The position numbers and the translations under genes were made by a program. DNA of 39,163 nt, from NCBI GenBank assembly GCA_013150915.1, contig JAADJE010000062.1:1-39163 (forward strand). The letters are read 5' to 3'. Source of the stretch: Gammaproteobacteria bacterium (lineage in GTDB: Bacteria; Pseudomonadota; Gammaproteobacteria; BMS3Bbin11). Of the stretch, positions 17,093-27,523 are shown piece after piece. Position 1 is the first letter of the stretch. The number at the start of each line of letters is the position of its first letter. Under the pieces are notes generated by a model. That model saw only the letters and a program-made list of their open reading frames with translations, did no database searches and had not been told where the DNA came from.

Positions 17093-20000
17093 ATGAATAC
17101 ACCTGAGAAAAAAATTAAGCAGGTTTTTCATGCCATCAGACCATACTGGCTGTCACTGCTACTTGCCAGTACTGCGGTCATTGGCCTGACCCTTTTTAGC
17201 GCATGGTTAAAACTCAGTGATTTTAATAAATACCAGACAGAAATTTCGCAGAGTACTGCAAAGGGCACTGCATCAGAGATATCACGTTATGTCAGTAGTC
17301 TTGAGCACCAGCTACGAAGTTTTGCCTTGTATCATTCAACCCTGTTATCAAAAATAGCTGCTGAACCGACAAACAGTGACAATAAGCTGGAAATCGAGGC
17401 CCTGCTGGAAAATGAATTTCCCACCACCCTGAATTTTTCTATTGCCACTGAAACTGGCAGGCTCGTTGTGCAAGGGAATAAAGTTGAGATCGGTGACTTG
17501 TGCAAGCAGGATATAAGAAACTACGCGGTAAATGAGAAAAATATACCTAATTTTCATCCTGCCATAGAAGGTGACCATTTTGATATCATGACATCGTACA
17601 AGGATAAAAATGGGCAGAAAAGGATATTTTTTATCAGCCTGGCCGCTGAAATACTTTCCCCTATCCTGGCCGGTCACAAACTACCCGATTATCAGATTTT
17701 TCTTGTCTCGACAGCTACGCCTGATGTTGTTGACATTAGCTCAGAGGGGACACGGCAGTACATCGGCCACAATAGAGAATTAAGCTTGGCAGAGCTCAAA
17801 AGGGTTAATAGTCGTATCCCTGTGCGGAACACTGCCTGGCAACTGGTTATGGTGCCCGATGAATCGATATTAAGCAGGAAGTTTGGAGCCGTCCTTTGGA
17901 ACTCAATACTGTCTCTTCTTATCGCTGGCATCCTCGGGATAACAATTCTGCTACTCATAATAAAACGTCACAACACAAAAAAGAAAGACGAACAAAAATA
18001 CCAGCAGTTATTTACAGATATAAACGCACCAATGATCCTGATTGATCCGGAAGACGGTAGCATCATTGATGCCAATAAAGCTGCGGTAGAATATTATGGC
18101 TACCCACTGGGAACACTTAAAAACCATGATGTCAGCCTCATCAATACCAGCAGCTACCCCGAAATCAAAAGAACTATTTCAGAGGTTGTTAATGAGGGGA
18201 AAAATTCATGTATTTTTCAACACCGACTGGCATCGGGAGAAATTAGAGACGTCGAAATCTGGTCAGGTCCGTTGCAGATTAATGACAAAAAAATACTTTA
18301 TACCATCGTGCATGACATCACAGCTCGCGTACAGGCAGAACATGCATTACTTGAAAGCGAATCACGCTTTAAAACACTCACCAACCTGTCGCCTATAGGG
18401 ACTTTTTTCACCAATGAAAAAGGCATCTGTAATTATGTCAATGACGAGTGGGTAAAAATTACCGGGCGGCCGGAATCGTACTGGCGCAACAGAACCTGGA
18501 CTGAAGCGATACACAGTACGGACAGAGAAAAAATTATTGCCGACTGGGCAAGAATAGTGCTTAAACATGGAACCTTTGAAGTGGAGTGTCGAATCCGGAA
18601 ACCGGACGGCAGCGACACCTGGATTTTATGCAGGGCTACCGCCATCAAAGAGTCAGATCGGGGCCAGGATCTATTCATTGGTGCGGTGATCGATATCACC
18701 GACCGCAAGCAGATAGAATATGAATTGCAACTGATGGCGACGACATTTGAAACCCATGATCCAATCCTGATTACTGATGAAAAAAGTAAAATTCTCAAAA
18801 TCAACCAGGCATTCAGCAAGGTTTCCGGATATACGGAAGAGGAACTGATCGGGAAATCGCCCAATACCTTCAAGTCACGACACCATGACAGGGAATTCTT
18901 TAAAAATATGTGGAGTAATTTATCCCAAAAAGGTAACTGGCAGGGTGAGATTTATAACCGTTCAAAATCTGGCCATATCCACCAGGACTGGGTGACCATT
19001 ACCGCGATAAAAGATAACCGAGGCGAGATAGTCAACTACATAGGCCACTACCACGATATCACCGAGCGCAAAGAGGCGGAGGAACAAATCCGCAAACTGG
19101 CCTTTTATGATCCACTGACCAGCCTCCCTAACAGACGTTTGTTTCTGGAAAGGCTGGAAGATGAACTGGAAATCGCGCACCTTGAAAACAAGCAGGGGGC
19201 CCTGCTGTTCCTTGATCTTGACCACTTCAAGAACCTCAATGATTCACTCGGCCACCCGGTCGGTGATGCATTGTTAGTAGAAGTGAGCCGCCGCTTGAGG
19301 GAAAATACAGGAAAAGGTGAAACCATTGCCAGAATTGGTGGCGATGAGTTTGTCATACTGCTTCCCAATATTGCACCCATTGTTGAATTATCGGAAGAAC
19401 GTGCCGAACAACTTGCAAACAAAATTCGTATCGCCATTACCGAGCCTTTTTACATCCATGGTCATGAGTACCATATTTCTGTCAGTGTGGGGATATCACT
19501 GTTCCCGGAAGAAAATCAGAACTCCGCGGATATTCTAAAACGTGCCGATACCGCAATGTATAGGGCCAAGCAGGATGGCCGAAACTCTGTGTGCTTTTTT
19601 AAGCAGGAAATGCAAATTAGTGCAGACAAAAGACTGGCCATAGAAAAAGACCTGCGTCACGCCATCCGACAAAATGAATTGTTCCTTGTCTATCAGCCAA
19701 TGATTGACTGGGAAGGAAATATAGTTGGAGCCGAAGTGCTGCTGCGCTGGCAACATGAAAAGATCGGTCTGATCCCCCCGGGAGATTTTATTCCCATTGC
19801 TGAGGATACCGGGCTAATTTTTGATATTTCCCAATGGGTGCTGAATACCGCCTGCTCACAATTACGTGTCTGGATGGATGAGGATCAGGTGCTATCTGAT
19901 CAACTACTGTGTATCTCGATCAACCTCAGCCCGAAGGAATTCAATCAAAACGGCTTTGATGAAAAAGTCCTTAAAATCATCCGAAAATTTGATATTCCGC

Positions 20001-20422
20001 CGGACCGTATTGAATTTGAGATTACAGAACGCCTGATTATCAGCAACCTGGATAATACCATTGAGAAAATGCTGAAAATGAAACAACATGGCTTCCGTTT
20101 TTCAGTTGATGACTTTGGTACGGGATACTCTTCGCTTGCCTATTTGAAAGAGCTGCCCATTAATCGCCTTAAAATTGACCGTTCCTTCATCCGTGATATC
20201 ACTGAAGACCGTAATGATGCGACTATCGTCGAAACGATTATTTCTATGTCCCATCACCTTGGTCTTGAAGTCGTCGCCGAAGGCGTAGAAACGCCAGAAC
20301 AGCATTTTTTCCTTAGCCAGCATGCCTGTGATATCTTCCAGGGTTATTATTTCAGCAAACCTCAGATAGCCTCTGAATTCATTGTACTTGTCGAACAGCA
20401 CGACAAGGAAAATCTACTGTAG
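17093..20422 (+). CDS. Membrane sensor with three PAS domains, GGDEF and EAL domains
   Basis: A 1109-residue cyclic-di-GMP protein. Domain order: a membrane helix (about 17-38), a periplasmic sensor region of about 230 residues, a second helix (about 270-292), PAS 1 (about 300), PAS 2 (about 423) and PAS 3 (about 543). A GGDEF domain with intact GGDEF follows (about 748), then an EAL domain whose signature reads EVLLRW (about 880). Other EAL-domain residues are kept: NLSPKEF, EITERL, VDDFGTGYSSL and EGVETPEQ. Both synthesis and breakdown of c-di-GMP are therefore possible. The substitution of Ala by Val in EAL occurs in active enzymes. The ligand is unknown. It stands alone, with the MITE directly upstream, and is followed by mnmA. 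Confidence 0.92.
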   Translation: MNTPEKKIKQVFHAIRPYWLSLLLASTAVIGLTLFSAWLKLSDFNKYQTEISQSTAKGTASEISRYVSSLEHQLRSFALYHSTLLSKIAAEPTNSDNKLEIEALLENEFPTTLNFSIATETGRLVVQGNKVEIGDLCKQDIRNYAVNEKNIPNFHPAIEGDHFDIMTSYKDKNGQKRIFFISLAAEILSPILAGHKLPDYQIFLVSTATPDVVDISSEGTRQYIGHNRELSLAELKRVNSRIPVRNTAWQLVMVPDESILSRKFGAVLWNSILSLLIAGILGITILLLIIKRHNTKKKDEQKYQQLFTDINAPMILIDPEDGSIIDANKAAVEYYGYPLGTLKNHDVSLINTSSYPEIKRTISEVVNEGKNSCIFQHRLASGEIRDVEIWSGPLQINDKKILYTIVHDITARVQAEHALLESESRFKTLTNLSPIGTFFTNEKGICNYVNDEWVKITGRPESYWRNRTWTEAIHSTDREKIIADWARIVLKHGTFEVECRIRKPDGSDTWILCRATAIKESDRGQDLFIGAVIDITDRKQIEYELQLMATTFETHDPILITDEKSKILKINQAFSKVSGYTEEELIGKSPNTFKSRHHDREFFKNMWSNLSQKGNWQGEIYNRSKSGHIHQDWVTITAIKDNRGEIVNYIGHYHDITERKEAEEQIRKLAFYDPLTSLPNRRLFLERLEDELEIAHLENKQGALLFLDLDHFKNLNDSLGHPVGDALLVEVSRRLRENTGKGETIARIGGDEFVILLPNIAPIVELSEERAEQLANKIRIAITEPFYIHGHEYHISVSVGISLFPEENQNSADILKRADTAMYRAKQDGRNSVCFFKQEMQISADKRLAIEKDLRHAIRQNELFLVYQPMIDWEGNIVGAEVLLRWQHEKIGLIPPGDFIPIAEDTGLIFDISQWVLNTACSQLRVWMDEDQVLSDQLLCISINLSPKEFNQNGFDEKVLKIIRKFDIPPDRIEFEITERLIISNLDNTIEKMLKMKQHGFRFSVDDFGTGYSSLAYLKELPINRLKIDRSFIRDITEDRNDATIVETIISMSHHLGLEVVAEGVETPEQHFFLSQHACDIFQGYYFSKPQIASEFIVLVEQHDKENLL

Positions 20423-20479
20423 AATAATAAACCCTTACCGAAACAGATGTCTCCTGCATCAAAGCATTCATTACACAGC

Positions 20480-21601
20480 ATGGCAACTTCAGTATTCCTT
20501 GGACTCTCAGGCGGTGTTGATTCTTCCGTTGCAGCCCTGTTACTGAAGCAACAGGGCTACGATGTTACCGCCGTTTTCATGAAGAACTGGGAAGAGGATG
20601 ATGCAGAAGACTACTGTGCAGCGGCGGAAGACCTGGCAATAGCGAAAGAAGTTGCCGACATATTAGATATCCCATTGCGCACGGTTAATTTTGCAGCAGA
20701 ATACTGGGACAGGGTATTTGAGCACTTTCTGCAGGAATATCGCGCTGGCAGGACGCCTAACCCCGACGTATTGTGTAATCGTGAGATAAAATTTAAGGCC
20801 TTCCTGGATTATGCACTGGATCTTGGTGCTGACAAGATCGCTACCGGTCATTATGCTGACGTGCATCAGTGTCATGGCAAGGTCTATCTTGGCAAGGCAG
20901 CAGACAAAGACAAAGACCAGACCTATTTCCTTTATGCCATCGGCCAATATGCACTGGCACACAGCCTGTTCCCGCTCGCCACATTACAGAAATCTGCAGT
21001 ACGGGAACTGGCACGCCACAACAGACTGCCTAACTACAACCGAAAAGACAGCACCGGTATATGTTTTATCGGTGAACGACGTTTTCGCGATTTTCTGGCG
21101 CAGTATCTTCCTGCCCAGCCGGGTGATATCCGGCAGCTAGACGGGTCAGTTATCGGACAACACCGAGGTTTGATGTACTACACGATCGGCCAGCGTCGGG
21201 GACTTGGCATCGGTGGTCCGGGAAAGCCGTGGTTTGTCGTCGGTAAGGACCTGGAAAACAATATTCTCAACGTTGTTGAGGGCAATAATCACCCTGCGCT
21301 GTTCCAGTCCGGTCTGATTGCCGATGAATTGCACTGGATTGCCAATAAGCCTCCGGCCCTGCCCCTTAGCTGTACGGCTCGTATTAGACACCGGCAAGCT
21401 GAGCAAAACTGTCACCTTTCTGAAATGGATGATGGCTGTATCATCGTCGGTTTTGAGCAACCACAAAGAGCCGTAGCAACGGGCCAGTCCGTGGTCTTTT
21501 ATGAAGGGGATTCATGCCTGGGTGGTGGTGTAATCAGTTCATCGGAGGAATACCGAAAATCACCCGAATCAGTTAATATTTCAGAACCTTTCCGACAATA
21601 A
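20480..21601 (+). CDS. mnmA: tRNA-specific 2-thiouridylase MnmA
   Basis: A 373-residue MnmA that thiolates U34 of Lys, Glu and Gln tRNAs with sulfur delivered by the Tus relay. Motifs are the PP-loop [22 protein letters not shown], the first catalytic cysteine in [20 protein letters not shown], the second in [10 protein letters not shown], and [17 protein letters not shown]. An in-frame ATG lies 11 codons upstream (20447). Neither start has a strong ribosome site. I use 20480 because it gives the usual short lead before the PP-loop. purB follows after 19 bases. In E. coli hflD lies between the two, but here it does not. Confidence 0.94.
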   Translation: MATSVFLGLSGGVDSSVAALLLKQQGYDVTAVFMKNWEEDDAEDYCAAAEDLAIAKEVADILDIPLRTVNFAAEYWDRVFEHFLQEYRAGRTPNPDVLCNREIKFKAFLDYALDLGADKIATGHYADVHQCHGKVYLGKAADKDKDQTYFLYAIGQYALAHSLFPLATLQKSAVRELARHNRLPNYNRKDSTGICFIGERRFRDFLAQYLPAQPGDIRQLDGSVIGQHRGLMYYTIGQRRGLGIGGPGKPWFVVGKDLENNILNVVEGNNHPALFQSGLIADELHWIANKPPALPLSCTARIRHRQAEQNCHLSEMDDGCIIVGFEQPQRAVATGQSVVFYEGDSCLGGGVISSSEEYRKSPESVNISEPFRQ

Positions 21602-21611
21602 ACAATTTTGA

Positions 21612-23069
<1,458 letters not shown>

Positions 23070-23118
23070 GGTAATTTTTCCTGGAATCTGGAACTAAACT
23101 CTATACGGAAAAATAGTT

Positions 23119-23619
23119 ATGGTAGAGAACAAAAATACCGACAACGATCGATTCCCGATCAATACACGTGAACAGGTTTCAGAAACAAGTACCCGTCTAT
23201 TTCAAGAAGCCAGCCGTAGCATTAACATTCTGCTTTATGACTACGATGAAGTGCTTTTGCCTACCAACAAAATTGGCGATCTACTGTCAATGTTCATCCG
23301 TCAGCATGAACACTGTCGTTTCCAGTATCTCTGTTCCGAGAATGATATTCTTCGCGAACGTGGCGGAAAGCTGATCCAGTTGGCCAGAAAATTTAGTACC
23401 TTCATCAAACTGCGTCAGCTGCCTGACGGCCTGAAGCCTATCCAGGAACAGTTTATCGTCATTGATGGAAACACCAGCATGCTTACACGAGATCACCGAT
23501 CCTACGACTATTATGCTCACCTCAATGATCGTGCCAGGGCACACAAACTGAATAACCACTTCGAAGAATTATGGCAACGCTCAGAACCTGTACCGGGCAT
23601 TCATGTGACTGGATTGTGA
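23119..23619 (+). CDS. Small protein resembling a degenerate phospholipase D-like domain
   Basis: A 166-residue soluble protein without signal peptide. ASRSINILLYDYDEVLLP near the start and EQFIVIDGNTSMLTRDHRSYDYYAHLND near the end resemble the strand-loop pattern of PLD-like proteins, but the HxKxxxxD motif is missing. The family often sits near GNAT acetyltransferases, and I am only moderately sure of the match. The function is unknown, and catalysis by a PLD mechanism is unlikely. It lies 85 bases after purB and 40 bases before an NlpC/P60 gene on the same strand. Confidence 0.6.
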   Translation: MVENKNTDNDRFPINTREQVSETSTRLFQEASRSINILLYDYDEVLLPTNKIGDLLSMFIRQHEHCRFQYLCSENDILRERGGKLIQLARKFSTFIKLRQLPDGLKPIQEQFIVIDGNTSMLTRDHRSYDYYAHLNDRARAHKLNNHFEELWQRSEPVPGIHVTGL

Positions 23620-23659
23620 AAATCTCAGGCTTCGCGCCGAAAGCAAACGCCTAAACCTT

Positions 23660-24106
23660 ATGACCAGGATAATTACGCCCCTAATACTGACCTTCCTTCT
23701 CATTTCCAGCTGCCAGCAGACGCAGACTATTCAGTATTCAAGGGCAGAAGCAGCAAGCCGGGTCGCTAAGAGTATGATAGGACAATCTTATCGCTACGGT
23801 GGTCAATCTCCCGGCGGCTTCGATTGCAGCGGACTGGTCTGGTACAGCTACAAGAAAGTTGGCGTGAAAACTGCCCGGACCACAAAAGGACTAAGAAAGC
23901 AGGCAAAAAAGATATCCCGCAAAGAATTACGGGCCGGTGACCTGGTTTTCTTTAAAGGCTGGATACGTACCAGTCATGTGGGGATCTATATTGGTGGCGG
24001 TCGCTTCGTCCATGCCCCGTCTTCAGGGAAAAAAATAAAAATAGACCGGCTGGATTCAGGTTACTGGGATGACCATTTTAAATCGGCGGGGAGAATTTTA
24101 AAGTAA
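23660..24106 (+). CDS. NlpC/P60 family lipoprotein, cell-wall endopeptidase
   Basis: A 148-residue protein with a lipoprotein signal (hydrophobic ITPLILTFLLISSC, Cys as lipid anchor) and an NlpC/P60 cysteine peptidase domain. The catalytic Cys is in GGFDCSGLV, the His in TSHVGIYIG and the third residue in RFVHAPSSG, all intact. Such enzymes cut D-gamma-glutamyl-meso-DAP bonds in peptidoglycan (Spr/MepS-like). Its length is that of a single minimal domain. Its stop is immediately followed by the heptamer array. Confidence 0.88.
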   Translation: MTRIITPLILTFLLISSCQQTQTIQYSRAEAASRVAKSMIGQSYRYGGQSPGGFDCSGLVWYSYKKVGVKTARTTKGLRKQAKKISRKELRAGDLVFFKGWIRTSHVGIYIGGGRFVHAPSSGKKIKIDRLDSGYWDDHFKSAGRILK

Positions 24107-24253
24107 CAGTGTTCAGTGTTCAGTGTTCAGTGTTCAGTGTTCAGTGTTCAGTGTTCAGTGGTTCAGTGTTCAGTAAGGGAGATGTTTGTGCAGACTCAAA
24201 GTTCCCGAGAACTACGCGGAAGACAATGTTTTTTTTGATGTTACTGAACACTG
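24107..24253. repeat. Heptamer array CAGTGTT with an inverted partner
   Basis: Seven perfect CAGTGTT units (24107-24155) are followed by an 8-base variant, one more unit and a partial. The last part, CAGTGTTCAGTAA (24164-24176), recurs inverted at 24241-24253. The array begins at the base after the NlpC/P60 stop, and the inverted partner ends 16 bases before hflD. There are no spacers, so it is not a CRISPR. Confidence 0.85.
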
Positions 24254-24269
24254 AAAACCGAAAACTGCC

Positions 24270-24908
24270 TTACTCATTCATCAGTTCCTTCGCCATCGCC
24301 GCAAACTGCTTACGCTTAAACAAAAACTGAACACGCCCGCCCCCTAGCTGCTCCCACAACACTGCTGCTCGAGCGCCAGCCAGTAACAGGCAGCGAATTC
24401 GAATAACGATGTCGTCTTGCTGCAGAAAATCCGGGCTGCCCTTTACAATAATCCGGGGCTGCAGGGTACTCATGGTTTTACTGTAGATATCAGCAAAACG
24501 GGCAAGCAGGGTGGCGTTAATACCTTCATTCTGCTGCATAGATTCAAAATAGTCTTTTTGTCGCTGTACACTCTGGATAAGCCTGGTTAATTGCCCATGT
24601 AACTCCGGTCGACGCAGCATTTTATGAGTCAAATGCATCAAACTGAATACGTAGGCCAGGATTGTCAGATTGGCTTCACTTTTATCGCTGCCGGCAAAGA
24701 CAGCCAATGCCCTCAGCCCAACTGAAACACCTTCTGTTCCTGAGAAGACCGATGGCACGTTATCGGCATCTATCTTAAACAGGCTTTCAATACTGGTGAG
24801 CGCGGCCGCTTCATCTGCTTTGCCTGTTGTCGCAAGTTGATACACCAGTGTCGCTGACTGAAAAATACCTGCCAGTGCAAATGTCCGGTCTGTCCACGAT
24901 GAGGCCAT
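24270..24908 (-). CDS. hflD: HflD, high-frequency lysogenization protein
   Basis: A 212-residue mostly alpha-helical protein matching HflD in length and sequence. Recognisable segments are DRTFALAGIFQSATLV at the start and GLRALAVFAG, then LTIYVFSL-like and RIRCLLLAGARAAVLW near the end. In E. coli it is a peripheral membrane protein that affects lambda CII and stands between mnmA and purB. Its normal cellular role is unclear. Here it lies on the opposite strand about 1.2 kb beyond purB. Its ATG overlaps the stop of the M14-type gene (TGATG), so it is coupled to that gene. Confidence 0.88.
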   Translation of the reverse strand: MASSWTDRTFALAGIFQSATLVYQLATTGKADEAAALTSIESLFKIDADNVPSVFSGTEGVSVGLRALAVFAGSDKSEANLTILAYVFSLMHLTHKMLRRPELHGQLTRLIQSVQRQKDYFESMQQNEGINATLLARFADIYSKTMSTLQPRIIVKGSPDFLQQDDIVIRIRCLLLAGARAAVLWEQLGGGRVQFLFKRKQFAAMAKELMNE

Positions 24909-25978
24909 CAGCTTGTCTGTACCTGAATATTCTCAGTTTCCGGTTTTTCATGAATGGACGTCCAGTCTATGCGCTCCATCAGATAGCAGAGGCAATCCAT
25001 TCGGATAATATTGGCGTCATCCGTCAGCATGGCTGGCATCACCGGTACTGCAAGTCTATAGTCTTCGCCGTCACGGGTAAAAAACTCAGCAGATTGATCC
25101 TTTCCATGTTCATCCCATGCCTCAAGGAAGGCATCCGAGCCTTCTTTTATCCGGCAAAAGCGGACGCCGCTGGCAATTTCAGAAAAGTTCGTTGAAGTAA
25201 GGCTCTTATCAAACACTATATCTGTCCCAGCACTCATGCCCGCACCATTAAAGGAAAAACTGTAGGTACTGGGTATTTTGACAACATAAACAAGGTGGTA
25301 CAAATCCATGTCTTGTTCCGGCAGCGGATGTTCAGGAAAGTGTGATAGATGCAAACAGGCGTCGATATATTCTACCGCATGTGCAACCCCGTGCTGATCT
25401 CCCGGTAGCCCACATTCCAACGTTACTGCCGGGCAAAACTCTGACATACCCCAGGTACTGGTAGTATCCGGTTTAACCGCATAGACGACAGTACGATTAA
25501 ACAACGTTGCCAGATGATAAAAGTCTTTTCCGTGCCTGCAAATGAGGGCGAAATGGGGGTTTTTACCTGTGTTATTATGGACATCAACAGCGGCAAAGAC
25601 TTGTCGCTCACACATCACCTGCATCACTTTATGCGTCATCCGATGCTCAGGGGTATCACCATAGCTCCAGATACGGTTGTAATCCGGCTGGCCAGGCAAG
25701 GCACGCAGTTTCTGTTCTGCTGCGGCAACATTACCGACAAAAATAGACAATGAACGCGGCAGTTTTCTATCCTGATAGCAACGTAATATCTGTTGCACCA
25801 CCAGCAGCCCAGTGTACTCATTACCATGCAGCATAATACTCAGGAATAAACTGTCTTTACGCTTGCCTTCGAGATGGATTAATGTAGGCCCGCCAAGCAG
25901 ATCAAGCAGACCTGTTGAATCGACATCCAGTAAACCCTCTGGTATCTGGTGCAATATCCTGAAACCTAAATCAACCAT
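24908..25978 (-). CDS. Succinylglutamate desuccinylase/aspartoacylase-like zinc hydrolase (M14 superfamily)
   Basis: A 356-residue zinc carboxypeptidase-type protein. The ligands fit LHGNEYTG (His and Glu) and DVHNNTG (His), and VTLECGLPG supplies the catalytic Glu of the AstE/AspA group. Family enzymes remove an acyl group from an N-acyl amino acid. The substrate is unknown. The start is placed at the Met at 25978 (MVDLGFRILHQIPEG), overlapping the upstream ligase by 13 bases, instead of 26044, which would overlap by 79. No ast arginine-catabolism genes are near, so it is probably not AstE. The coupling to a GCS2-type ligase suggests shared amino-acid or peptide chemistry. Confidence 0.78.
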   Translation of the reverse strand: MVDLGFRILHQIPEGLLDVDSTGLLDLLGGPTLIHLEGKRKDSLFLSIMLHGNEYTGLLVVQQILRCYQDRKLPRSLSIFVGNVAAAEQKLRALPGQPDYNRIWSYGDTPEHRMTHKVMQVMCERQVFAAVDVHNNTGKNPHFALICRHGKDFYHLATLFNRTVVYAVKPDTTSTWGMSEFCPAVTLECGLPGDQHGVAHAVEYIDACLHLSHFPEHPLPEQDMDLYHLVYVVKIPSTYSFSFNGAGMSAGTDIVFDKSLTSTNFSEIASGVRFCRIKEGSDAFLEAWDEHGKDQSAEFFTRDGEDYRLAVPVMPAMLTDDANIIRMDCLCYLMERIDWTSIHEKPETENIQVQTS

Positions 25979-27396
25979 TCGTGTACCGGCCTGAAAGACT
26001 GCTGATTTTTGATATATGCCTCGGTCATTTCCTGCATGCTGCATTTGTTATGATATAAGTAGTTACGCTGCCAGTTTGCACCGTTCTGCCCTGATTCAAC
26101 ACGTGCCTGGATGACACCAAGGAATTTATCGATGTCAGTCTTATCTATAGCCAGCATTGCCAAACCAGCTCGCGCACACGGCAACAGGTGGCTCATCAAT
26201 AATTTCTGCACATTCAGTTTTCCCAGGCCGGGCCAGTCAATATCAGCATCCAGGCCGTACTCAGCAACCGCAAAAAAATCACCTTTTACCTGACTAAAAT
26301 TGAGCCGTGATTCTGGGGCATATTTTTCATTGGCCAGGCTCACAACCAGGCCATAATAGAGTGCGGCATTCGCTATCATATCAATGATAGTTGGGCCAGC
26401 AGGTACTACACGTTGTTCGATACGTAGATGATAGCCCGCATTATCAATGCCTATCAGCGGGCGATTCCAGCGCCAGATGGTGCCATTGTGCAGTCGCAGG
26501 TGCCACAGCTTTTTCTCATCACCATCATTCAAGGTAGGCAATAATACAGGATACAACGTAATATTTTCTTCAAACATCTCGAATACTGATTCCTTACACC
26601 AGGCGTGCCCGAAGGTGGCACGTGAATGACCGGTGTGGCCGGTCAAACTCTCTTTTTCAGTATTTACCGCTTGCTCAAACAGCGGAATACGTGACTCCGA
26701 CCAGAGGTCTCTGCCGAAAAGAAAAGGGGAATTTACCGCGGCTGCCAGTAATGGCGCCGAGGCGAGAACTGAAGCATTGTAGTAACGAACTGCATGCTCG
26801 GGCCTGACCTGTAAGTGGATCTGAAATGACGTTGCCGCTGCCTCCAGCATGACATCATAATGACTACTTTGCAGATGATCACGGCCGCTAATATCGAGCC
26901 TGATTGGAAGGCCGCAACGTAGTTTGAGTATCTGTTCATTGAGTGCACGGTAGCGCTCTACCTCAGACATATTGTCTATCGTCAGATCTGCATCATCAAG
27001 CACCGGCAGTGTCCCCATCATGGCAAGACGGGTGCCCATTTTTTCCGACGTCTCCACGCATGACCGCCACAGGCCAGATAGATCCGACTGCATCAGACTC
27101 AGTACTTTCCCCCGTAGTTCATGTGGTTCAGAGTTTAGTTCCACATTAAATCGTGACAGCTCGGGGACAACCAGAGGATTCGACAAACGACGAATAAATG
27201 CCTGATTGACTGCTGCCGGTTGTGTTTCCTGATCGACCAGCCAGGCTTCCAGCTCGTAACCACCGACCTCATGACAGGATATGAACGCATTGTTATCAAA
27301 CAACTCGCGTAACAGGACGGTTTCACGCATCAGTCTGCGCTGAAATTGTTCGAAGTCAACACTTTTATACCCTGGTTTTTCAATCTCCTGGCCCAT
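25966..27396 (-). CDS. Glutamate-cysteine ligase-like protein (GCS2 superfamily)
   Basis: A 476-residue protein of the GCS2-type carboxylate-amine ligase superfamily. The N-terminal FISCHEVGGYELEAWLVD and RFNVELNSEPHELRG provide the acidic metal-binding pattern. LPIRLDISGRDHLQ and TSFQIHLQVRP follow, and RIEQRVVPAGPTIIDMIANA supplies the basic residue region. It could be the gamma-glutamylcysteine synthetase of this organism or a ligase for another amine. gshB is not in the window. It is on the minus strand, 127 bases downstream of the S9 peptidase, and overlaps the aspartoacylase-like gene. Confidence 0.75.
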   Translation of the reverse strand: MGQEIEKPGYKSVDFEQFQRRLMRETVLLRELFDNNAFISCHEVGGYELEAWLVDQETQPAAVNQAFIRRLSNPLVVPELSRFNVELNSEPHELRGKVLSLMQSDLSGLWRSCVETSEKMGTRLAMMGTLPVLDDADLTIDNMSEVERYRALNEQILKLRCGLPIRLDISGRDHLQSSHYDVMLEAAATSFQIHLQVRPEHAVRYYNASVLASAPLLAAAVNSPFLFGRDLWSESRIPLFEQAVNTEKESLTGHTGHSRATFGHAWCKESVFEMFEENITLYPVLLPTLNDGDEKKLWHLRLHNGTIWRWNRPLIGIDNAGYHLRIEQRVVPAGPTIIDMIANAALYYGLVVSLANEKYAPESRLNFSQVKGDFFAVAEYGLDADIDWPGLGKLNVQKLLMSHLLPCARAGLAMLAIDKTDIDKFLGVIQARVESGQNGANWQRNYLYHNKCSMQEMTEAYIKNQQSFRPVHEWLI

Positions 27397-27523
27397 ATTA
27401 TTATATTCTCACAGAGTATGGTTCCCTTGCAGGTTCTTAATTCATTTTCTCAATATCGTAGCTTGTTGATGCCCCTTGTACGAATGAATTCGGACAGGAT
27501 TTAAACGAATAGCAAACATAATC

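Noticed and set aside
24107-24176. CRISPR-like array
   Set aside because: The units are contiguous 7-mers without spacers, so it is a simple tandem repeat.
24109-24330. 73-residue plus-strand frame starting in the heptamer array
   Set aside because: The translated repeat (VQCSVFS units) comes from the array, and the frame overlaps the hflD 3' end.
27397-27523. 25-codon minus-strand frame (MFAIRLNPVRIHSYKG...) between the S9 peptidase and the ligase
   Set aside because: Too short, no ribosome site and no sign of conservation can be seen. Left out as chance.
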